From assembly GCA_030685065.1 (NCBI GenBank), contig JAUXQH010000115.1, positions 88,396 through 152,395 of the forward strand: a stretch of DNA of 64,000 bases, given 5' to 3'. This stretch comes from Pseudomonadota bacterium. GTDB taxonomy: Bacteria > Myxococcota_A > UBA796 > SXON01. Below are positions 1 to 7,041 of the stretch, piece by piece; the stretch's first letter is position 1; every line of letters begins with the position of its first letter. Below the pieces are notes generated by a model that worked only from the letters and a program-made list of their open reading frames with translations, had not been told where the DNA came from and searched no databases. Position numbers and translations under genes: made by a program.

Positions 1-2
1 TG

Positions 3-581
3 CAGGAGCCGAATGTGCTGATCCGCCCGCTGATCAACTCCGACCTCGCCGGCCTCGACCGTCTACGGACGCGGTGGGAGACGGCACGCCGTACGATCGG
101 CGGCGACCGCACGCTCCCGTACCCACTCCGCCTGCTCGACGGGCCGCGCGACGCAGACATGAACCTCTTGATCGCGCTCCGCGACCTGCCGCGCGGGTCG
201 AGCGTTGGACTCCTGTTCGGCGTCGTCGATCATCCGGGGATGCCCCTCTGCCCGATGAGCCGCCTCGAAACCCAGCTCGCGTGGGAACGGGTCGAGGAGA
301 CCCTCAACCGGTGCAAGCACGGCCTGCGCGTCGACCGCACCGCTTTCGCGCTCCGCCCCGACGTGGTTGGGGACCGCGTGTACGTCGAGCGGCCCCGCCA
401 CGTCGAGGACTACCTGTGGGTCGACGAGGAGGTCGACGGCGAGGACGTGGAAGACGAGCCCTGGGACGACGACAGCGATGAGGAGGAGAACGACGACATG
501 GATGAGGAAGGCGGGGATGAGCACGTGGAGCCAGTGTTCGTGCTCCTCCTCGTTGTGACGTCGGTCACGACGTCAGTATAG
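3..581 (+). CDS. hypothetical acidic-tailed protein, 5' end outside window
   Basis: The reading frame is open to the left edge, so the start may lie outside; the first possible start inside is a GTG at 15, giving 188 residues. I do not recognise the family. The first 130 residues look like an ordinary globular protein, followed by a strongly acidic stretch of Asp/Glu (about residues 134-170) and then a short hydrophobic, valine-rich end. It lies next to a restriction-modification island, but nothing ties it to defence. The acidic tail could be a DNA-mimic or a simple linker; that is speculation. Confidence 0.5.
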   Translation, partial: QEPNVLIRPLINSDLAGLDRLRTRWETARRTIGGDRTLPYPLRLLDGPRDADMNLLIALRDLPRGSSVGLLFGVVDHPGMPLCPMSRLETQLAWERVEETLNRCKHGLRVDRTAFALRPDVVGDRVYVERPRHVEDYLWVDEEVDGEDVEDEPWDDDSDEEENDDMDEEGGDEHVEPVFVLLLVVTSVTTSV

Positions 582-741
582 AGGCTGCGCGCGACTGCGG
601 GCGGAAGCGGCCGCTCGAAACCCACGCGCTGGCGAAGAAGTGGATCGCGGAGGCCGAGGGTGCTGGCGTTCTTCGGCGGCTCGGCGAAATACGACCGCGT
701 CCGGTAGGCCCGGACAGCCACGGCCGAATCCTTGGGAGTCA

Positions 742-1536
742 TTAACCGCCCATCGTAATGCCAATCTCCTTGTGCAACCGCGCAATGCCGGGGCTTGGAC
801 CCCTAAGGCCCTCAAGGAGCGAGAACAGCTCGCGCCACACGTCGCGTCCGGTGAAGGCCGGGAGCGGCTTCTTTGCCCCGACCAATCGCTGCGCCCAGCT
901 TAAAGGCGTTCGTTCGATGCAGTCGACGTGGTGTCGCACTGCGAACAATACGTTGAGGACAGTACTTCCCGCGTCCCATGCGTGAAGTTCACTTGTCAAC
1001 GCCCTCCGCACATAACTGTACACCATCATGTCCGCGCCGTACACATACCGGTGCGTGGCCGCAGGGTCCATGGGAACAGCCATCTCTGAGATTCGACTGG
1101 CGACAGTACTGTTTGAACTCTCGAACTGCATTCCCACCAGTATTGGACAGAGATCTCGTCGACCCACCAGGGTGACTGCCATCGGGAGGAAGGACCCGAG
1201 CAAGGCGTTCCGGATCGCAAGGCGGCGCCCCATCTGAAGCTCGGGGGATACGACAGACTGGGCCAAATACCTTGGTAGTTCATCATAGAGAGCCCGCATC
1301 AGTGGCGTGCCTCCCGCAAAGTGCGCCCACTCCTCCAAGTTCACTAATAGCAGTCGTAGGAAATGCGATAGGACGGGGCAAACGTCAGGCGTAAACGTCC
1401 TCCACTTGCAATGTGGACAGGGATACGCGCCCGCTTGAACGACGTTGGTCGAAGTTCGAGTGCCGTGCATCTCCCTGAACCGTTCGAATCCGGCGGCCTC
1501 GCAGCCTGGACATCGCGTAGAGTCGAGTTCGCTCAT
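742..1536 (-). CDS. hypothetical protein with N-terminal zinc-ribbon-like cysteines
   Basis: This encodes 264 residues from an ATG at 1536; a TTG at 1557 is in frame upstream but less likely. Near the N-terminus are two CPxC pairs (CPGC and, about 32 residues later, CPHC), the usual spacing of a zinc ribbon, followed by a mostly helical body with no catalytic motif I recognise. Base composition is visibly lower in GC than its neighbours, which suggests recent acquisition. It is in the same direction as the restriction operon and lies 180 bp downstream of it, so it could be the last gene of that transcript or independent cargo. Function unknown. Confidence 0.55.
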   Translation of the reverse strand: MSELDSTRCPGCEAAGFERFREMHGTRTSTNVVQAGAYPCPHCKWRTFTPDVCPVLSHFLRLLLVNLEEWAHFAGGTPLMRALYDELPRYLAQSVVSPELQMGRRLAIRNALLGSFLPMAVTLVGRRDLCPILVGMQFESSNSTVASRISEMAVPMDPAATHRYVYGADMMVYSYVRRALTSELHAWDAGSTVLNVLFAVRHHVDCIERTPLSWAQRLVGAKKPLPAFTGRDVWRELFSLLEGLRGPSPGIARLHKEIGITMGG

Positions 1537-1715
1537 CTTGGTCGCCGGGGCATGCAACGCATGGGTATCGCTGTGGTGACGGCCTGCCTATCGCCATCTC
1601 CACGATTAAGGGAACGTGTAGACCGAGATTCCGAGTGGACTGACAACCGCTGGGTCTTCGAGCGCGCAGGAGAGGATCCTCGTGCGGCTGCTACGATGGC
1701 GTGACTCCCGAGCGC

Positions 1716-3182
1716 CTACTCGTCGTCCTGCCCCTCGCCGGCCCCGACGCCGGACGGACTCGCGAACGGCTCAGGGTCGAAGCGCCACAGCTTCACCGCC
1801 TGCTCCTTGAGCCCGATCTGGTGTTGCACCAGGAGGTTGACGAGTTCCTCGCCATCGATGAGTTGTAGGGCGTACGTGCCTTTCTCGAAGGCGGCATCGC
1901 GAGCCCCTTTGCTGAACGACGCGGTCGTGATGATCGTTCCCCGCTGGGCAGACCACCGGTGCAGGGAACCGCGGAGCGCGTCCAGAACCGGCCTCCCGAC
2001 GTTCCCCTGCTGCCGTTTCGCCTGGATTACCTCCGTCACAGGGGTGATCCCGACCTTGATCCGACCCACCACGTCGATGCCTCGGTCTCCGGACGGGGGG
2101 GTCACCTCCACGTCGAAGTAGCCCATCGCGTCCAGGAGCCGCTTGATCAGGTGCTCGAACGCCGTGTGGTGCATACTGGAAACCGCTGCGCGAATCCGCT
2201 CCCGAATGCGCTGCTGCTGTTCGTTGATCTCGCGGATGAGTTCGAACAGCTCGTCCTGGTCCTCCGGGCTGTCGTCCTCGACGAGCGCCTGCGCCTCCTG
2301 CTCAAGCCATGAGAGACCGGCGGGCGTGACCCCGTAGGCTTGGCCGTTTCGCAGCACGAGCCCACGCTCAGCGAGGTTCCCGAGACGGCTCCCCAGGGAG
2401 ACTCGGACGGTCGCCTCGGAACGGAGGCCCGTCTGCTTCGCACACCACTCGGTGTACGGCCCGAGGAGCTCGCCCGCGCGAGCCGGACCGAACTGGGCGA
2501 CGAGGGCAAGCACACGCGCGACGCCCTCGGCCGCGTCGAGGTGGCGAGTAACCAAACCCTGCGGCTCGGAGAGGAAGCCCTTTCCGCTTGGCGTGCACCG
2601 GAGGACCCCGTCGTCTCCCTCTTCGACGAGGTCGCACCGGCTCGCCAAGCTCGCACACTCCGCGACGTAGCGGGGGTTCAGCGTCTTCCCGCTCACGGTC
2701 CAGAGGGCGAGGCCCATTGCCTTCGCCTCGCCGTCCAGCTCTTTGTGGAGCCACGCGTCGGGCTGCGTGAAGTCCTTACCCTCGCCGCGAAGCGCCCGGA
2801 TCGCGACGCGGAGCGCCGTGAGGTTCTCGCGCGGCTTCCCGTCGACTGCGGTCAGAAAGCCACGGAGCGCCGTCCACGTGGGGAGGTGCGTCCCCCGGGC
2901 GCTCAGCTCGGGCGCGGGCTCTGGCTGGAGCCCCCAGGCCGCGAGCCCGAACACCCCAGGCTTCAGCCTGACGAACATGCTCTTCTCGCCGTGCCGTTGA
3001 ATGTCGACGGCGACGCGGGCGTTCAGCGTCTCTGCCGGTGTCGCACCCGTCGTCTGGAGGAGGCCCGCAGAGAGCGCGCGCTGCGTGATGTCCCGGTAGT
3101 GTAGAGGCGCACCCGCTTGGGTGAGCACTGTTCGGGCGGCCTCCGCGAAGGTCGTCGGGCCGGTGGGCGTTGCAGGAATCAC
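1716..3182 (-). CDS. HARE-HTH / Mrr-type restriction endonuclease
   Basis: The 488-residue product starts at a GTG that overlaps the hsdM stop (GTGA), so translation is coupled; longer readings upstream run through hsdM in another frame. Residues about 10-80 resemble a HARE-HTH winged-helix domain (TFAEAARTVL ... RDITQRAL). A middle region of winged-helix-like character follows. Residues about 340-460 are an Mrr_cat-like PD-(D/E)XK nuclease: FEHLIKRLLDAMGY, then GDRGIDVVG (Asp370) and IQAKR (Gln387-Ala-Lys389). Mrr-family enzymes cut methylated or foreign DNA. Here the gene is the last of five overlapping genes with hsdRSM. It may be a second, modification-dependent nuclease carried with the type I system, or an accessory subunit. 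Confidence 0.82.
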   Translation of the reverse strand: MIPATPTGPTTFAEAARTVLTQAGAPLHYRDITQRALSAGLLQTTGATPAETLNARVAVDIQRHGEKSMFVRLKPGVFGLAAWGLQPEPAPELSARGTHLPTWTALRGFLTAVDGKPRENLTALRVAIRALRGEGKDFTQPDAWLHKELDGEAKAMGLALWTVSGKTLNPRYVAECASLASRCDLVEEGDDGVLRCTPSGKGFLSEPQGLVTRHLDAAEGVARVLALVAQFGPARAGELLGPYTEWCAKQTGLRSEATVRVSLGSRLGNLAERGLVLRNGQAYGVTPAGLSWLEQEAQALVEDDSPEDQDELFELIREINEQQQRIRERIRAAVSSMHHTAFEHLIKRLLDAMGYFDVEVTPPSGDRGIDVVGRIKVGITPVTEVIQAKRQQGNVGRPVLDALRGSLHRWSAQRGTIITTASFSKGARDAAFEKGTYALQLIDGEELVNLLVQHQIGLKEQAVKLWRFDPEPFASPSGVGAGEGQDDE

Positions 3183-4747
3183 GCCGCACCTCCGAGATCG
3201 CCCAGGATCTCCTCGATCTGCTCCAACGCGCTTCGCAGATCCTCCGCGATCTCCTGGGCGATCACGTCGGGGTCGGGCAGGCTGTCGGCGTCGAGCAGGC
3301 TCTCGTCCTTCAGCCAGAACACGTCCAGCGAGCACTTGTCCCGCGCCGTGAGCTCTTCGTAGCTGTACGGGCGCCACCGGCCCGTCGGGTTCTCGGAGGA
3401 CCACGTCGCACTCCGCTCCCCGACCGCACCGGGCTTATAGAGCGACACGAACTCGTCGAGATCGGCGCGCTTCAGCGGGTTGGTCTTGAGCGTAAAGTGC
3501 TGGTTCGTTCGCAGGTCGTAGACCCACACCTGCCGCGTCCAGGGCGACGGGCTTGCTCCCTTCCGGTCGAAGAAGAGCACGTTCGCCTTCACGCCCTGGG
3601 CGTAGAAGATCCCTGTCGGGAGCCGCAGGATCGTGTGCACGTTGCACTCGGCGAGCAGGCGCCGGCGGATCGTCTCCCCCGCGCCGCCCTCGAAGAGCAC
3701 GTTGTCAGGGAGCACCACTGCTGCGCGCCCGTGGATCTTCAGCAGGGACTTCACGTGCTGGACGAAGTTGAGCTGCTTGTTCGTCGTGGAGGCCCAGAAG
3801 TCCCCGCGCTCGTAGCTGATCGACTCACGCTCCGTGTCCCCGTCCTCGCCGACTACCAGGATCGAGCTCTTCCGCCCGAAGGGGGGATTCGTGAGGACCA
3901 CGTCGTACCGGGCGTTCCCGATCTCCCGGAGGGCGTCGTCGGTGTGCACGGGCAGGCGGCGATCGATCTCCGCGTCCGCCTCCTCCTCGCTCTTCCCTGC
4001 GGCGATGAGCTTCCCGCGGATGGCGCCCAGCTCCTGGGGCGTCGGCCCGACGTTGTGCAGCAGGAGGTTCATCGCGCACAACCGCGTGACGCCCTGCACG
4101 ATTTCGTTGCCGCGGAGGGCGTTGAGGCGGAGATGCTCGCGCTGCTCCCGGTCCAGGCTCGGGTGTTCGTGTGTGAGCCAGTGGTGCGCCGCGAGGAGGA
4201 ATCCGCCGGTGCCGCAGGCCGGGTCGATGATCGTCTCCCCCGGCTTCGGGGCGATGCAGGCCACCATCGCGTCGATCAGCGCCCGCGGGGTGAAGTACTG
4301 CCCCGCGCCGCTCTTCGTGTCCTGGGCGTTCCGCTCGAGCAGCCCCTCGTAGGCGTCGCCCTTGATGTCGACTCCGACGGTGACCCACTGCTCCTTGTCA
4401 ATCAGGTCGCTCACGAGCCGCTTCAGCTTCGCGGGGTCCTGGATCTTGTTCTGCGCCTTGCGGAACACGAGGCCGAGTAGGCCGTGCTGCCGCCCCAGGT
4501 GCTCCAGGACGCCGCGGTAGTGCCGCTCCAAGGCGACGCCGTCCCGCGATGCGAGGCTCGGCCAGTCGTACCCTTCCGGCACGGGCGAGGGCCGCGACCA
4601 TGGCGGCTTGGTCTGCTCGTCGGCCATCTTCAGGAAGAGCAGGTAGGTGAGCTGCTCCAGGTAGTCGCCGTAGGAGAGCCCGTCGTCGCGAAGGACGTTG
4701 CAGTAGCTCCAGAGCTTGTTGACGATGCGGTTGGCTTCAGCGCTCAT
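3179..4747 (-). CDS. hsdM: type I restriction-modification system, methyltransferase subunit
   Basis: HsdM methylates adenine N6 in the target sequence using S-adenosylmethionine, and forms the modification core with HsdS. The 522-residue product has the N-terminal helical HsdM region, the SAM-binding motif DPACGTGG at about 175-182 and the catalytic NPPF at about 287-290, in the gamma-class order. The ATG at 4747 is chosen because the protein then begins MSAEANRIVNKLW, as is usual; an in-frame GTG at 4756 is possible. It overlaps the GIY-YIG-like gene upstream by 11 bp and shares GTGA with the Mrr-type gene downstream. All key residues are present, so it should be active. Confidence 0.95.
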   Translation of the reverse strand: MSAEANRIVNKLWSYCNVLRDDGLSYGDYLEQLTYLLFLKMADEQTKPPWSRPSPVPEGYDWPSLASRDGVALERHYRGVLEHLGRQHGLLGLVFRKAQNKIQDPAKLKRLVSDLIDKEQWVTVGVDIKGDAYEGLLERNAQDTKSGAGQYFTPRALIDAMVACIAPKPGETIIDPACGTGGFLLAAHHWLTHEHPSLDREQREHLRLNALRGNEIVQGVTRLCAMNLLLHNVGPTPQELGAIRGKLIAAGKSEEEADAEIDRRLPVHTDDALREIGNARYDVVLTNPPFGRKSSILVVGEDGDTERESISYERGDFWASTTNKQLNFVQHVKSLLKIHGRAAVVLPDNVLFEGGAGETIRRRLLAECNVHTILRLPTGIFYAQGVKANVLFFDRKGASPSPWTRQVWVYDLRTNQHFTLKTNPLKRADLDEFVSLYKPGAVGERSATWSSENPTGRWRPYSYEELTARDKCSLDVFWLKDESLLDADSLPDPDVIAQEIAEDLRSALEQIEEILGDLGGAA

Positions 4748-5627
4748 GGGCGGCACGTTCCAGAAGGGTGCGAAGGGTATGGTAGGGGGTTGCGCCGCGC
4801 TCCCAGGCGCAGCCCGTCACCCGCCCGAGCCAGTCGTGCAGGGCGGACGGGGGGCCCAGCGCGTCGAGTTCGGCGGCCGGTAAGGACGTAGGGTGGCAGG
4901 GGCTCCAGTCGCCGAGCGAGCGCACCCTGGAGAGGTACTCGGCGTTGTCCCCCGGGCCTACGAGGAGCAGCCGGCCTTGCAGGTCGGCGGGCACCTCGCC
5001 CGACCTCTCGCGGAGAAGCCGTGCAGTGTGGATCCACCCAAGCGAGAACTGCCACGCACCTCCCTTCCCCGGGGCGTAGACATCCCGCCAGACCGAAAGC
5101 GGTGTGTCCTTGGGCCACTCGTAGGTGGCGCCCGCAGGCGCGTCGGCGCCATCGAAGGCCCAGCGTACGAGCTCGCGAACGACCGCCCCGGAGAGGTAGC
5201 CCTCCCACTTACGGTTGGCGGGCGGGAGCTCCCCATAGAACGTGGCGCAGAAGTTGAGGATCTTCGCCTCGTGGAGCACCGCATCGTCCGCGGGGGCGAT
5301 CCAGACCTCTACCGGGAGCTCCCACGTTTCGTGCGCGAGCCAGTGGGGGCACAGGGCCCGCCTTGTTTGCTGGAGAGCGTGGCTGGCCGAGTGGGTTCCG
5401 TCGAACAGGGAGCGCGGCCGGTTGGAGTAGCCCATCCCCACGTAGAGCAGGCGGCTCGTCGAGCCGTTGGCGCGGTGGATCGGACGATCGGCGGTCGCGA
5501 CGGCGTAGACGAAGTAGCCGCGGGCCGGGACGTCCGAGAGGCGGTCGGTCGCGATGGTCCAATCCGCGCGGAGCAGGCCGGGGATTGCCGTCAGGTTAGT
5601 CGGAAACCAATCACGTTCGTCACGCAT
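4737..5627 (-). CDS. putative GIY-YIG-like protein embedded in type I RM operon
   Basis: The 296-residue product starts with an ATG that overlaps the hsdS stop by 8 bp, and ends 11 bp inside hsdM. Residues about 37-150 look like the LEM-3-like branch of the GIY-YIG nuclease fold. GYFVYAV matches the first strand. RLLYVGMGYSNRPRSL matches the YVG...R segment with its catalytic Arg. LHEAKILNF supplies the likely metal-binding Glu, and PANRKWEG resembles the following Asn-Gly-Gly turn. The C-terminal half is unrecognised. Position inside the operon implies co-expression with HsdS and HsdM. It may be a nuclease, a nuclease-derived accessory factor, or a control protein. The fold call is from motif inspection only. 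Confidence 0.5.
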   Translation of the reverse strand: MRDERDWFPTNLTAIPGLLRADWTIATDRLSDVPARGYFVYAVATADRPIHRANGSTSRLLYVGMGYSNRPRSLFDGTHSASHALQQTRRALCPHWLAHETWELPVEVWIAPADDAVLHEAKILNFCATFYGELPPANRKWEGYLSGAVVRELVRWAFDGADAPAGATYEWPKDTPLSVWRDVYAPGKGGAWQFSLGWIHTARLLRERSGEVPADLQGRLLLVGPGDNAEYLSRVRSLGDWSPCHPTSLPAAELDALGPPSALHDWLGRVTGCAWERGATPYHTLRTLLERAAHER

Positions 5628-7041
5628 TTGCGCGGGTCTCGGCAGGCACGAGCCGTCCCTCGAACGCTCGCTTCAGGATCGACTGCCGGAGGCGCTTGCA
5701 GCGGGCGAGGTTTGTGTCGATCGTGGTGTCGAGGGCGTCGAGGACGGAGAGGCGGCGGTCCACTTCAGCGGCGATCCGTCCCTGCTCGGCACGGGGCGGG
5801 ACGGGCACAGGAAATGCTCTCACCTGAGCCTCGGAGATGTGCGGCACGCCTCCACCTCTCACTTCCCCTTCGAGGTGAGCCACAAAGGCTGGCGAGCGGA
5901 GGTTGGCCAGGAAGTAGCGCAGTTCGACTCGCGGTCGTAACCTCAAGACTCGCTGGACCAGCAGCGCGGGGAGATCCGAGGTCGCGACCACGGCCAGCTT
6001 CAAGCCAGTTGAGATGACAGGGCGGTCCATCGCCAGCACAATGTCCCGCGCTGCCAGTTGCAGGCTCTCGTGTTCCGCCAGCGCATGGGGCGCGATGCAC
6101 CTGCGACGGTCACCCCAACGCAGCGAGCCGTGGCCAATGTTGTCCCCTCGAAGGAGGTTCACACCTTCATCCGTGAAATCCCCGCTCTTGAAGGCATGTC
6201 CCGCCTGCGACTCGGCCACCTGCCCTATCGTCGCCCAGGTCCAGCCCTTCGGCAGCGGGGGCAACTCCTCCCTTTCGGGCCCCACAGGCTCGTGGTACCT
6301 GCCGCACCCCCCGCTTCTTGCCCATGCCGCCTTCCGCTCCGCGAGGATGCGCTCGACCAGCACCGACGCGGGCTCATAGTCGCGGCCTTCGGAGCGTGCG
6401 AGTTCCGCTTCGGTGGGTACGAGGCGGCCCTCGACGGCGGCCTTGAGAACGCTGGCGCGAGCGTGCCTCACGTTCGCGTTGGCACGGGTCAGCGACGCGA
6501 CAGCAGCGTCGAGGCGGGAGAAGTAGGTCTCTATCGCCGCGACCGTCTGATCCTGAACGGCTCGGCTCGGCACGGGAACCGGGAGTTCGCGGATTGCTCC
6601 CATGTTGATCCGCAAACGCCCCACGCCGTGACTGTGATTCTCAGCGTTCTTCCTGCCGATCGGGCTGTTGAGCCAATGCATCACAAAGCGCCGGTTCAGC
6701 TCGCCTTTAGGCCGGAAGCGAATGCAGTCCGCCTTCACGATAGCCGGTAGGATCGAGGTCGGAACTTCGCAACATCGACCTATAGGCTCGGCGAGCGCCG
6801 CAATGAGGAGGTCGCCCTCGAAGAGCCGGTGGCGACCAAGGTCGGTGGCGTGCTTGGGGCTCACGAACGAACGGTCGTCGTGCTTGAACTCGCCCACCCC
6901 GAGGTTTCCCAGCCGCACGACGCGCACGCCACTGTCTGTGTAATGCTCGCTCTTCAGCTTGCTGCCAAACGGACCGTCCGTGAGGGAGTTCGGCTCACTG
7001 GCGACAACCTCCTCAAGGGTCTTCCAAGGCCAGTCAGTCAC
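5620..7041 (-). CDS. hsdS: type I restriction-modification system, specificity subunit
   Basis: HsdS chooses the bipartite DNA target for methylation and cleavage. The 473-residue product starts at a GTG overlapping the hsdR stop (GTGA) and begins VTDWPWKTLEEVV. It has two target-recognition domains: the first with DGPFGSKLKSEHYTDSGVRVVRLGNL, the second with GHAFKSGDFTDEGVNLLRGDNI. Each is followed by a conserved helix that starts from a PVPVP(S/P)RA(V/E)Q motif. A central spacer (LVERILAERKAAW) separates the two. The two-domain layout is full length for the family. Specificity cannot be read from sequence. Confidence 0.93.
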   Translation of the reverse strand: MTDWPWKTLEEVVASEPNSLTDGPFGSKLKSEHYTDSGVRVVRLGNLGVGEFKHDDRSFVSPKHATDLGRHRLFEGDLLIAALAEPIGRCCEVPTSILPAIVKADCIRFRPKGELNRRFVMHWLNSPIGRKNAENHSHGVGRLRINMGAIRELPVPVPSRAVQDQTVAAIETYFSRLDAAVASLTRANANVRHARASVLKAAVEGRLVPTEAELARSEGRDYEPASVLVERILAERKAAWARSGGCGRYHEPVGPEREELPPLPKGWTWATIGQVAESQAGHAFKSGDFTDEGVNLLRGDNIGHGSLRWGDRRRCIAPHALAEHESLQLAARDIVLAMDRPVISTGLKLAVVATSDLPALLVQRVLRLRPRVELRYFLANLRSPAFVAHLEGEVRGGGVPHISEAQVRAFPVPVPPRAEQGRIAAEVDRRLSVLDALDTTIDTNLARCKRLRQSILKRAFEGRLVPAETRANA

